A DNA stretch of 64,000 nt from Phoronis australis (taxonomy: Eukaryota > Phoronida > Phoronidae). The position numbers and the translations under genes are program-made. Numbering within the stretch: the stretch's first letter is position 1; every line of letters begins with the position of its first letter. Under the pieces are notes generated by a model. That model was not told where the DNA came from. It made no database searches and saw nothing but the letters and a program-made list of their open reading frames with translations. Positions 1 to 12,500 of this stretch are shown piece after piece. The stretch spans positions 729,039-793,038 of the forward strand of contig NMRA01000052.1 in assembly GCA_002633005.1 (NCBI GenBank). The letters are read 5' to 3'.

Positions 1-91
1 AATCACGTGCTCTTATTGAAAATACACAACAACATCTCTCATACTTTCCCGAATGCTTGCTTTTTTTAGCGAGGTTCCAACGTTGTTGAAC
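1..91. mobile_element. Truncated MITE-like foldback element, copy 1
   Basis: The sequence matches 6883-6961 over about 80 bases with shared blocks (AATACACA, ATCTC, CTTGCTTTTT, TAGCGAGG) and a shared end GTTGAAC/ATTACTGAAC. Its left part is cut by the window edge. Confidence 0.55.
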
Positions 92-197
92 TCTACCCTG
101 ATATCCCATTTACTAAAGCATTCACTTCCATATAAAACTGATTCAAGTCACCATAATACTTGTATAGGTAAGGTTCCCAACTAGTCATATAAAATAC
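1..197. other. KDM6A intron, 5' part, cut by left edge
   Basis: It holds a donor-like GTATTT on the minus strand at 197-192 and a truncated foldback element at 1-91. Nothing else is recognisable. Confidence 0.6.
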
Positions 198-510
198 CTT
201 TTTGCTCTTTGCGCTGCCCTTCCTCCGTTTGCTAGGCGTCGGTCCCTCACTGACAATAGGAGGAGCACCTTGCAGCTGCTGCATCTGATGTTGCTGATTC
301 AGCTGTTGCAGCTGCTGTGATGCGATGTTGACACCGGACGAAAACTCCCCTCGAGGCCATCCTCCTGCTGGGGCCGGCCCAACCTTCTGGGCTTCTCCGC
401 CAGTCTGTGCAGCAGGCTGGCTCACTGTCTGTGGCGTACCCTGGCGCTGGCTCACCTCGGCAGGTATTGGTAAGCTCCATGCTTCCTCAATACTAGGAAG
501 AGTCCTTGGT
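198..510 (-). CDS. KDM6A: KDM6A coding exon 11 (post-TPR motif and Gln-rich linker)
   Basis: Acceptor TTTCAG at 511-513. The exon opens with the split Leu codon, then PRT and the family motif [16 protein letters not shown] Gly/Pro/Ala stretch, a Gln-rich stretch and a basic [11 protein letters not shown] segment follow. I end it at a GTATTT donor at 197 because the open frame beyond it runs into a foldback element (1-91). That donor is weaker than the others, so the 3' edge is uncertain. Confidence 0.8.
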
Positions 511-3500
511 CTGAAAACACAATGTTACAGCCTACAATTTGGATGACAGGACTTTCATATGATTCTTGTGGGAAAATTCAAAGCCTTGAACATTATGTCA
601 AACAGTAATAATGTGTTTTTGAAATCTTTATTTTGCTAACAATGTACCTTTCTTTTTTCTAAATTTTACTGAAGTCATAAGATTGGTAAAGTAAAAAATC
701 AAGATCTACAGGCTTTCTACTTTGATAAAATATATTTACCAATACGAACCCTATAGTTCTGTAGATAAAGTCCAACAGTACCTTAAAAGAGACATCTCAT
801 AGAAATCTACTCTGGGATTCACATCCCTCGTTTTGAAACATCCTTTTTAAAAGACCAACGTCCAACCCCTGTTGTTACTTACAACGCCTGAAGCTGCTGC
901 GGAGGGATGTTGTTGAGCTGCTGCTCCAGGAACTTGACACGGGCGTTCAGGTTAGTGTTCATACAGGCCTTGTTCTTGCTGGCGTTAACGTAGCAGGTCA
1001 GTGCGTCCTTCAGCTGGTTGCAGTTCTCGTAAAGAATGCCTAGATCGGTCCAGGCGGCCACGTGAGATCCGTCTAGCTGTACGGCGCAGATATACGCCTG
1101 CAGAGCGTCCATAGGCTGGTTCTGTTGCTGATACAGAACCCTGAAAGACAATGCAGATGACTAAAACTGTGAGTTTTATAAATAGGTCTGAAGCGAAGGG
1201 GTAACAACATTGACATGGCGCATGTTTAAAATGATATATTAACCACTGTTTGAGCCGATTAACAGATATGACAATATATAAGTGCTTTCTGACACTTGTC
1301 AGCTGCTGAAAGTTAGTTTGAAAACTTTTTATACCACTAAATTGGCAAATGTAACCATTGCTTTGCATGCGTTAATTGAAAATTGAACAACAGAAGAAGC
1401 AAAAATTGTGCAATAACAGGTGACAAAGCCATTTTTGTGAAACCCCCAATTGTTAATCAAGGGGAACATTTGATATTTTTGCTTAAATCAAGTTTCTGTT
1501 CTGAAAACAGGGAGTACCGACACAAACTTGAACTATAACCATTGGTTTTCTCGCATCATTTTCAAACCAAACAATTACTAATCAGGACTAAATTACCAAG
1601 AACAGCTTACCCTATGGAGCACCAGGTGTCAGCACTGGCTTCTGACTTGTCGATGGAGCGGCGATAAGAGACAAACGCATCGTGCACCTTACCCACTCCA
1701 GAGAAGCAACGTCCAAGCAGGTACCAGCTCTGCCCACTGGCCGGGTCAATCTCGATCGACTTCTGAAGTAGTTGGATTGCCTGGTTTTCGCGAGTCTGCT
1801 TCTTACCCAGCTCCTCAGCAATGTGATACATCCATCCTGGAACAGATTAAAATATTGAAGAAATCACTAGACAGCAACTTCTTATTGTTCTTTGCTTCTT
1901 ATTCAGCTTAATTTTCCTGCCGCTGTGCTTCAGGTTTTGTGAAAAAAATTTCAGACATTTCGCACAGATTTTCAACAATTTTTCACCACCACTTAGCTGA
2001 AACTGGACAACTTGTGTATTACCATACATGCCTGGGTTAATGCTCATGTCCAGATCACACTAACTCCCGATACTTCCTAACATTCAATCTTAACGCCCAT
2101 GCTAAACCACCCACTCCCACTTTATATGATCGTCAAAGGGCCAGTGTCTTCAAATGCCAGTCTCACAAACATTTTAGCTCCAAGAACGCATGTAACTTAC
2201 TACAGTTGGGTAACAGAACATTTGGGCGGGAAAATAAAACATTTTATTGAAGCAGACGTGAAATGATTTTTTTGGGTCACATGCATTACAGTGACCTTAC
2301 CAGTGTGCAAAAAATAGGGTAAGCATCTCTTTAAGTGAATCAAACTTTCTGGTAAATGCCGATCTCGACTTCTACCAAAAATTTTTATGAGCCACTACCC
2401 CGATTTTGCAATTTCCCACTCTTTAAGCCACACGACCATGAACCCAAAGGGGTAAAACTCTACCAATTTCAAACCAAATTAACTGCCAAAATGCCCTTTT
2501 GAATTTACAAGGGTTATTAACATTGCTGCGAATGTCTAGAACTTTATTACAAAGCATGTCTATAGAAAAGCGTTCAAGTTGGTGCAACACACCATTCATG
2601 GAAACAATGATAGAAGGGAATTTCACTTGTCGGCCATATTGTGTCCAAAATTGGTGAGATTCCACCACAGCATAACTACACCATGACACGGTAAAAGTAC
2701 CAACATTGACAGCTGTCTCTCCAATTTTAAAACATGATTTATACCAGAAAAAGTTGACATTTACATAAAATTTGACTTTAAGCACCTGCATATTAACAAG
2801 ACACCATGAAAATGCATTTTTGATGACAAAACATTCTCATTGACTTCAAAATTACAGACATAATCTCCATGTGCACTATTTTGTTGGACAATCTGCTGCC
2901 ACTTATATAATAGAAACTACTGAAACTGTATAAATCCAATCAGCTGCACTTGAACACTAAAAATACATACTGTACAGGCATAAAACAATAGCGTTTAACA
3001 ATTACATTAATGCTGAGAGTTCATAATCACCCCATTATTATTCCAAGTGTCAGTCCATGAGACTAATCTAGCATGCAAAACTATGAAATGGTAAGTTTAT
3101 CACATTTACAAGCACACAAGTCATACAGGGCTATTTGGGTAGAATATGCAGTGAGTGCCTTACCCTGGGAAACAGACCTAGTGACCTAGTTTATGCATGA
3201 TAGACTTGAGGTCGTGTTAAAATGACCAGGTCAGACAAAATCAATACAAGGATTAACACTCCATCTGGCTGTTATTACTGACACACTGCAAATGTGGTAA
3301 TACAAACATGTGATGAATCAGGGCAACTGTGTCTGATCGATTTTTGAACCCAGAGAGTGCTACGAAAGGGGTAACAAGATATGGAGAAGGGGGGGGGGGA
3401 ATAAGTGAGTGGCCACCGAGGTGCACAAACAGATTGTTGGACAATTTCGGTGTCAGATACCTAAAAAAGGAACAGTTTTACGCATGCCCATATCTTTTAT

Positions 3501-6500
3501 GGTGCTTTTCATCACGCAAAGTTTGTAAAGAACTTCAAACCTTAATGAAGGGTGCTGCAGAACAACTGAAGTACTCCAAGGTTTACTTGAAGCTTTTTCA
3601 TAGAACACCACTCCAGCGTGCCTTCACTGTGTTCAATGACGTAGTGCTCTTTGTTAAGAGCATAAGTTTATAACGTACCCCTCCACCGACCAACTACATT
3701 TCACATGTCTAAGAACATGTTAATGAAAGCGACAAAGGTGCACTGGAGTGTGGTGTTCAATAAAACAGAGTTCGTTAATTTTCTGTAAACATACTGCTTT
3801 CACTGTCCGTGGGTTTTCATGTCTTTCAAACAGTTCTTCTCACCACAAACACAGCAAGCACAATCTTCAAGCCAATAACCATTGCTACCAAGCAAGCGTA
3901 ACTGAACGCATGAACTCACACAAAGACTAGCAGAAGGAGGGATTTTATTCATCTTACGAAATTTTCGATATGTATTTCAAAAGCTATAGCTCAATTTTTA
4001 TTTTCCACGGGCCTCCTGGGAATTTAAGATATTTTGTCATTTTCCAGGTTCTTCTTGATGAGTAGGGGCGAGAACTTCAACAAGTGAGTGTGACACAACC
4101 AAATGCAATGCTAAGCAATCCCAATATTTCCACATACAAGGACATTGCTAACTGGAATATAAATTTAACGATGAATAACACTGTGTGTTTAACTATAAAC
4201 AGAAATTATTAATTGTTGCTTTATTAAATGGCAAATGCCTTTGATACCTCGATGCTGCCTCGAGTACTCAAAATGAAACATAAGAATGCAAACTATGCAA
4301 ATTCATCACGTGCTTATGTGTTTTCATTTGGTCATCAAATTTAAATATCGAATCAAAAAGTTGAATTGAAAATTCAATCAAATTGAGAGTAAAGTGTATC
4401 ATTACAGCCCTAGTGGAAACCATGACAACGTGCTGGCTACACTTACCTAGCTGCCTTAGAGTGTTGGCCTTGGTTGATGGTGGAATGCCTGGCAGGTCTA
4501 CCAGTAACTCGTAAGTCTCCTTGGCTTGTTTGTACTTGGACTGGACTTCGTGCAGATGGCCGACGTGGAACTGAACTGAAACGGAACGAGCAGAAACAAT
4601 GGAAGCATGGTGACAGTTGGGAAGTTCATTATTGCATCAACAAGACGATTTTTATTTATGACAGATAGGGTGAAACTTGCTCAGTTTTGAACGCTGAAGA
4701 TTATTTCTTATACTAGACGTAAATGGTTGGGCCACCAGTCGAGCAATTATTAGGAGCACTAGCCAGGTGTCAGCGAGAAAAACCACCAAACGCTACTACT
4801 AATCCGATAAAAAATCACCCAATCATGCTGGGTATCCGAACAGTACACAATAGACAGGATCAGCCAAGCATCAACTGATACGTGGCAGAGGCATTAGCTG
4901 ATTCCTGTCCAAACAGGGAAGACCCTAACAAAAACAGAACCCAAAACAACACAGTAAAGCAGCTACTGCTCTGTAAGCCCTTTGCTTTTTCTAGAACAAA
5001 TGCAATAAGTGGCACTCCTGCCAGAATAGGAGATTAAGTGGACATCATCAGCTCCTTCAAGGAACCTGTCACAGCTAAATAAACCTCCTGTGACAACAGA
5101 AACTCTATTCAAACTCTAGAGGGCGCTCTGTACGCTTGGAAAAATTACAGCAAAATAATGGCAATCAGTTGGCAGTACTATAATGCTAATGTTGAACAAG
5201 ATTTGACCGATTAACCAAGTCCCTGAGAACCAAGGGTTTGTAGTGGAACAGCAACGACATTACCAAAAATGGATACGAATGAAACAACAGAGGTACTAGA
5301 ATTCACAACAAGGACAAAAGAAAAAAATGAGTTCTACAACCAATGTGTGTCCCTCAACCACAACCAGAACAGACTAAAGCACCTAATTAACAAGTAGATG
5401 ACTCTCGCTAGATGGAACAAGTCAGTCAGTCTTTGGTATTGTATCTCAAAGGATAAGGATCCCAAGTTATCGTTTGTCACGACTGAACCCCCTCGGCACA
5501 CAGCTTCCTTTATAAACACTTTCTTTCCAAGCCATTAACCTGACCTGCACTATGCTCTGTCTATGCAAGTGCAAACCAACTCCAACGCAAGAAAACATGC
5601 CTCAATTCCTTGTTTTTGTTGCTGTAAACCAAGTCACATTCAGTAAATATCAACAAAAATCTAAGACTTATGTAAGCGCAACTGCAATGTTTTTCACACC
5701 AATACGGAAGCTGAGGACAGTACACAGACTCAGTTTCAAGGAATCACGTCCCTAGATTGCTTTCCAATCATCTCACCTAGCCAAAGTCATTAGTATTCAG
5801 TGCAAGAAGTTATACAAGAGGTAAAACGCCCAACACTGAACTCGGTACTTACGTAAACCGAGTCACAATTGCACATAAAAATGCGCAAATGTGAGGATGT
5901 TTTCACAACAAAACGTTGTTTAAGGACAGTAAATGATTTAAATTTCACCAGTGCACAGTTTGGATGAACTTTCACGCATGTCATCAAAGGGAAACCTTAA
6001 CAACAGCTCATGAATAATACTACCGCCGTTGTTTAGAGTCAATGATAATTTTGCACTATGCGCTCACCATAGAAGTAACTTAACGCATCTATTGAATGAA
6101 ATTAACTAAAAGAATAAAATAATCAAAATCATGCGAAAATACTCCAGATGAATTTTGAAGAATTTTAAATGTAAGCATACTTACTTTCGAATTTGGACAG
6201 GGTGGCTGGATTAGAATCACTCAGCGCTAGCTTAAAGTGCTGAAATGTGAAATGAAAACTAAATGGTTAAAACAGGGCATTAATTAAAAAATGCAAATTC
6301 TTAAATTAATTGAAATCTCAGCATAACATCTAAGAGCAGTCTTCACACAAAATTTTTATTATTACTTTTTCACTAGTGTTTAAATTATAACTAGGTGTTC
6401 TGCAGCGCAATATCTGCATACTCAAAAAAGAGAACAATTTTGAAATTTAGCTTATTTTTAATGCTTCAGTTACGAGACAAACGCTTTATGTTCCAAGTCG

Positions 6501-9500
6501 GTTGTCTGGGAATGACGTCACAAGGCACGAGTCGAAAGAGCTTATTCATAGAATTATTCTCAATACCTAGCTAGATAACTGTTGCTCTAGTCGAGAGAGG
6601 TTTGTCTTGGGCATATTCAGATGAAAATGGAATTTAAATGGAATATTGTGTAGCTTAAGACAGCTTTAAACCTGTGTTCCATCCTAGGTTGTTATATTGG
6701 CCTCAACTTGTTTCTTATTCAAACGAGAAGTGATTTCTGGATTTGCAGTGGATTGACAGTTCAATAATCCTGGAGACCATGCTCGGGAGAAAAATGAGAT
6801 GCTGTTACAAGCCAACTTGTAGATCCTGGTGAGCGTTCAGTAATGCTAGGACCTACGCTAGGACCTAGCTAAAGTCACATGTTCTCACTTAAAATACACA
6901 GCAATATCTCACGTAATCTTGCGAAGTCTTGCTTTTTAGCGAGGCCCTAGCATTACTGAACAGGAGGCGGGTCTCAAGCAAAGCAAATTGTCAATTTTTT
7001 CCAAGTCCCGAAATCACCTCCATTTTGACCAAGGAATAATTTGAGACCAATTCCACAATGGTAAGCTGTCTTAACCAAAAGTTTTTTATGCGATGGAAGG
7101 TGAGTATACAGCCATCTTAAGCAATATACCAGGTACCATGGTTTGTCAAGAAACCACATTGTCATCATTCGTTCATCTTGTGGCGCAGTAATAGCACATT
7201 GAAGAAAGATTCACTTACCCAAAACACAAGAGAACAGCAGATAACTGACATTTATTATAAGGTTATCTGAAAGTGGTTCCTACAAAAATTTGACCTAGAA
7301 GTCCAAGGACTTTTCAAAGACTTTTGAGGATGGTTCAAGGCTAATTCAATGAAAACTGAAGGCTATTTTAGTGCAAGCCTGTGTGTTAAAGGACTCCTGA
7401 CAATTGTTTGTGCCTCCCACCAGCCATGTGGGAATTCAAAGCCTAAATTTTCCCGTCAGCAAGATCTTCTACCTCTGTTGCACAAGACAAATTGTTTTAT
7501 TCCTGCTGTATTTGCATTTCCCAATACAAGTCTCGTATTTACGATCTTTCAACCATACCTTATTGAAATCGCATTTCTCCATTTTGAAACAGCATCGGTC
7601 AAGAAAATCATTGTTACTTCAATTGCATGCACTGATCCTTATCCGCAGTAATAACACTAGCACCCCTGTTGGACATGTGCTAAACTACAGATGAGTGACT
7701 TGATCAAGATGTTTTAATAAGTTTGATTTTTGCAGTATTAAAAATTCAAATAGTATACACCAACCTACAATCACGGTCTCCTATGTATATTCAAGATTAA
7801 AAGCAGAAATTCAAGGATTGTTCAAGGACCACGATTTAAATTCGATGGTTATTCAAGGCTAGGGCTCCTAATGTCTTTTCAAGGCTGCACAAACCATACA
7901 TTTCCTAGTATCGAAATGTGACGCTGCAGTTACTGCGGTTTGTGACTGTAACAATCAACGCCCACAAAATGTGAAAGCGTCGGCACATGGTCAACCAACG
8001 ACACAATTAGAACGTTGTATGACAGTTTCCAATAAAAATAATGATCACGTGCGCTTGCACAGCTAAGAAATTTTAACTTCAAAAAGATTTTTCTGTTAAG
8101 ACAATAAACGTCTTACTTACCTTCAAACTTGTTTCATAGTCTGAAATGTACTTGAACATCAAACCAAGGCGAATGTGAATCTCATTGGCTCGCGAGAAGC
8201 CTGGGTCCGTATACAACACTTGCTGGAAAGCTTTGATTGACCTGAGCAGAAAAAAAAATTCACGTGAATTTCACCGTCATGAACACAAAATTATAAAAGC
8301 AACAAATATTTTGTCTGTGCCCCATTCCAAACACAAATTCTAACATTTTGTGATCAATGCTTAGAACACGTGTAGGATATTTTTGCTTTCATTACATTTG
8401 AAACCTTAAATTCTGATCATGGTTTGTTTTGTAAAACAAAGTCTGAAAATAGAAACAAATACACAAACATCATTTAATTTGAGATTCTTCAAGATTCTGT
8501 GCCATCTGTTGCTAAAGCAATTTTTTCATCATAGAAAAGCAGGTTCATTGTCCGACTAGGCCATCAAAATTCATGAAACACAGTAACCATGAAAACAGCT
8601 GTCAATTACTGTCTGTGCCTTGATACACATGTGCACGCCCACTTTCACATATATAGCTCAAGGGCAGTTGTGCTGACCAGCCAGTGCTTTGCACCAGATA
8701 ATTAAATTTGTTACACAAAAAGAGAACACGAAAAACGATCCAATAGACACCAGCAATTACGTCCCACCAAACCTCCGAGTCTTACACGCTAAGTTCTGCA
8801 GTGAAAAATCTTTCTTGCAATTAAAAGATGAGTATTTGTCAGTGGTATTCATATAGAATAATTCATTTCAGCAACCAAGATCAGACTCCACAACAACAGC
8901 ACTGATGACTCAGTTCAGGGGCCTATTGGGTGGTGAATTTAAAATACCAAATTCTTCAAAAATAAGACGACTACAGTAAGTAGCCAAAGAGCGATTCTAT
9001 AGAAAATATGGCGTAGTCGTTAATTTATTCCGTACATCAGCATGTATGTACTTGTAACACCTTTTCATACGACTTAAAAGCTTTTAATTGCCAATTCCAT
9101 TTCTATCATTCATCTGTTTGACCACCTATACATGTGCCTTCCATCACAAAAAATTAACCAAAATAAACTAGACCACTTATCATTATGAAGCTAGTTTCAA
9201 ACTGTTCCTTTGTCGAACTGGAGGTTGATTTCAGGGAATCAAAAGTTAGTTATTGTTCTAGCTCAGGCTCTATAATCAGGCTTGTCAAAGTAGGACCCAG
9301 TGCTCCCTTTTGAATAGGGACCGTGATGTGCAATTACCTCCCCTTTACACTGACATCCTTACCAAGCGAATTGCGGGAAATACTTCAGTCATCGACAAAG
9401 GCCTGGCGGACCAGGCTGAAACGTCTGCCTCCAACAAAACCTAGTCTCTCAGGACGTGATTTTCGTATTTACAAGTCATCCAGAGACAAATGATCAACAC

Positions 9501-12500
9501 ATTTTCTACATTCATTAGATTTGGTTCCAAAGAATAACTACCACAAATCTGCCTAAGCTGGAAGGCAGTGACGGCCTTCCAATTTCCAAATAGTGTTCCT
9601 AATTCACCATAAAAACATTTACACATCATCTGTCTAATACAGCTTCTCAATTTCCAAAATCTAAAGGGTGGAAATGCAGTCGAACGTTCGAATGCGGTAT
9701 GCAACCATCCCATTGGGAGATTTGGTCAAAACATTTGAAATTTATTACACAGGGCCCTAGAAAAATGTCCCAAGTTTGGCTAAGATCAGAACATCTTATC
9801 CTAAAAATGGCTGATTGGATTCATTCAAACTTTCAGAGCCATAGTTAATGTACTGTTCTCCAAAGCGTTTTTAAGGAATTGTCTTTAAAATGTTCCACTT
9901 CTGCATGAGGGGCTAACAAATATTATGATTTTGTAATAGCATTTTTGAGATTTCATATGAAATTTGTTGATACCATCGTTTTATTATGAATGTAGTTTTT
10001 CTCTTTGCTAAATGTCACTAGAAACACATGGTCACGTGACCCTATGATACATGACTTGATATGGTCCTACATAACCTTCAGAGCTAATTTTCAGCATTTT
10101 GGTGAAATTTCGTTATTTTCTAATAATCTCAATTACAGCTGAAAATAATAACTAGGTCAACAAATTTTAAAGGCAGTAGGATACAAAGTGAAATCCTTTT
10201 AAAACAGTCCATAATAAGTTGTTTAAAAAATTACAAATGAATGTTTTTAATACATCTAATCTGATGTGTATAATATATGAATATGTCAATCTCAATATGG
10301 CGTGGGAAATATGTTACCTGCTGACGGGACTTAGAATGTTTACAATCTAACCATATGTTGGATATTCAACCCTCAAATCTAGCGACAGATCTGCCTTCTT
10401 ACCACAGATGGAGCAACTTGTGCCTGGGCTCGGAACACATGTGACTAGACAGAAATTACAATATTTCGCCCATGGCTGCTAGGTAAGACTGGCAGCAAAT
10501 TCTTTAACTGGTTACAAGACAGCTGGTAGGAAAGCTTTCTTCTCAACAACTGATATGCCATCTGTTTCAGACCTCCTATCTGCTGTCTGGATAAAAAATG
10601 TGACAGTGTTCCTTTTGTCAAGCGTGTAGGCAAACACTCACCACAAAAACTCAGTGAGTTGTGCCCACACAAAGGCCAAAACCAGCTCTCAGTTGTATGG
10701 ACAGTGTCAAAGCAGCAGACTGTGTGACATTTATAGTAACAAAGCCAGGAATGTCCTTAATTAAGTATCCTACATTCATAAATCATGTAACAATGTTCTG
10801 GCCATAGTACATGAATCAATCATTCTACTAAATTCTCTTCACTTAGGACTAGTGATATTCAAATCCACTGCAGCTAAAAAAATTCCTGCTAATTTTCATG
10901 CTGTTTATAATCCTATTGAATGTTGTTCCTTGCCCTTGAAAATAGCTAGAAAAAGAGCAACTGTACATCTCCGTTCACGGATATCTACTAGTCAATTAAC
11001 CAGATTTCTATACAAGATGCCGATGTGCCATTCCACTTTACTTTTGTTGGCATTAAACAGAGGTACAGTAATAGTTCCTTGTTTGCACTCCACCAGATAG
11101 CGCTAGTGTTTTATTTGCCAGAAACAGAAAGTGTGGTGAACAGATATACCACATACTGGGTACGCTACATCTAGGAACTGGTTCCAAGGCTACATGTAGG
11201 GAAATAGCACTGAAGAACACCAGATGAACTGCTGCCAGAATGCAGAGTTACCTGATGAATATAACCAGGATATGACCACAATGACTAAACAGGGGAGACA
11301 ATGGGCATTACATGGATCACAAGCTGTAACTATAGTTGTAATAATACTGGTAGTTATATTTTGAATGGCTGACCATGATAAGGTATTGATTGATGGTGGT
11401 ATAGACCTCAGGAGATAGTAAAAATGAGAGTAATATATTCGCAAGCCAATTCACAGCTTGATAGCTGTAAAATAGATGGAAATGCGAACTTTCTCACGAT
11501 CAATGAAATAGCTTAAATTTTATGCTTGAGAACGCACAAATCCCTAATGTCACTAGTAATACGTATTGAGTACGTAGTCATTGATTACAGGAGTTTCTAA
11601 ATGTAACCACACCAACTACGCCACCTATTGTTTGCAGCTGCAATTTCACAGTTTTAAAACTTCCAACCAGCCGACTTGGGCCTCAACCAGAGATGATTTA
11701 CAGAGCGTGCAGATTCTCTAGCCCATTAAGGTATCGAGCATGATCAAACACAAAAAGTCAATATTTTTGTATCTTGCCTGGTAAAATAGCAGGGGTATGT
11801 CTTAGTGGTCGAGCCGGGTGCCAAAATTTCACCAGTTCTATCGTCCAGCTGGCTACCTAGCTTCATAATTAGCAATAATAACTTGTTTTCTAAACATTCA
11901 CCAAATCATGATGACATCTACAAGTGAAGTAACAGGATTGTGCAATCGAGTATTTTCCCGGTAAATACGTTTAATAACTATTCTACAGATGGCGTATCGT
12001 GTGAATACCACAACTACATATGACCAACTTCCATTTTATGTTTCTGGGACTGAGGCAGGCATACACAGCAAGATTGGAGTTATTTTTTATTGCCGGGTAT
12101 TATGTTCTGCTTCCATTTGTCGGAAATGAGGTCAACATTGACCACATATCTGAACACTTCATTGATTTCATTAGAATTCTATAGGGGAAATGATGTTTTT
12201 TCTTGAAAGGGTGATTGTCTCGTGGCGACCATGATCGTAGCCAAACGCAGGTAACGCAGGCACTTTTTATGCATTTTGTACTGCGGTACTACCATTTTTG
12301 AAAATAATTTTGCAGTATTTGCAAGACCAGATTGGTAGGTCATGGATTCACTGATCTTTGTTTGAATTCTTCTGCACGAAAGTCAATTTTTTTATCACAC
12401 CCACTGCACGAACTCATGATTAAGGTGTACGTTTTGCTTTTGCAAATCCCCTTTTCTGTACGTTTATTGAAAACTGTATTGTTTTAAGTACTACCGTCGA

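Larger units (their letters stand above)
6240..8120. other. KDM6A intron with foldback element
   Basis: A 1.9-kb intron. It contains a dispersed repeat near 6707-6800 (related to 49850-49925) and a complete foldback element at 6835-6961. The two overlapping plus-strand open frames at 7349-7694 show no recognisable protein features. Confidence 0.7.

Noticed and set aside
93-197. Continuation of the KDM6A exon 11 frame (FYMTSWEPYLYKYYGDLNQF)
   Set aside because: It follows a GTATTT donor, ends in a stop inside a foldback repeat and has no counterpart in KDM6A.
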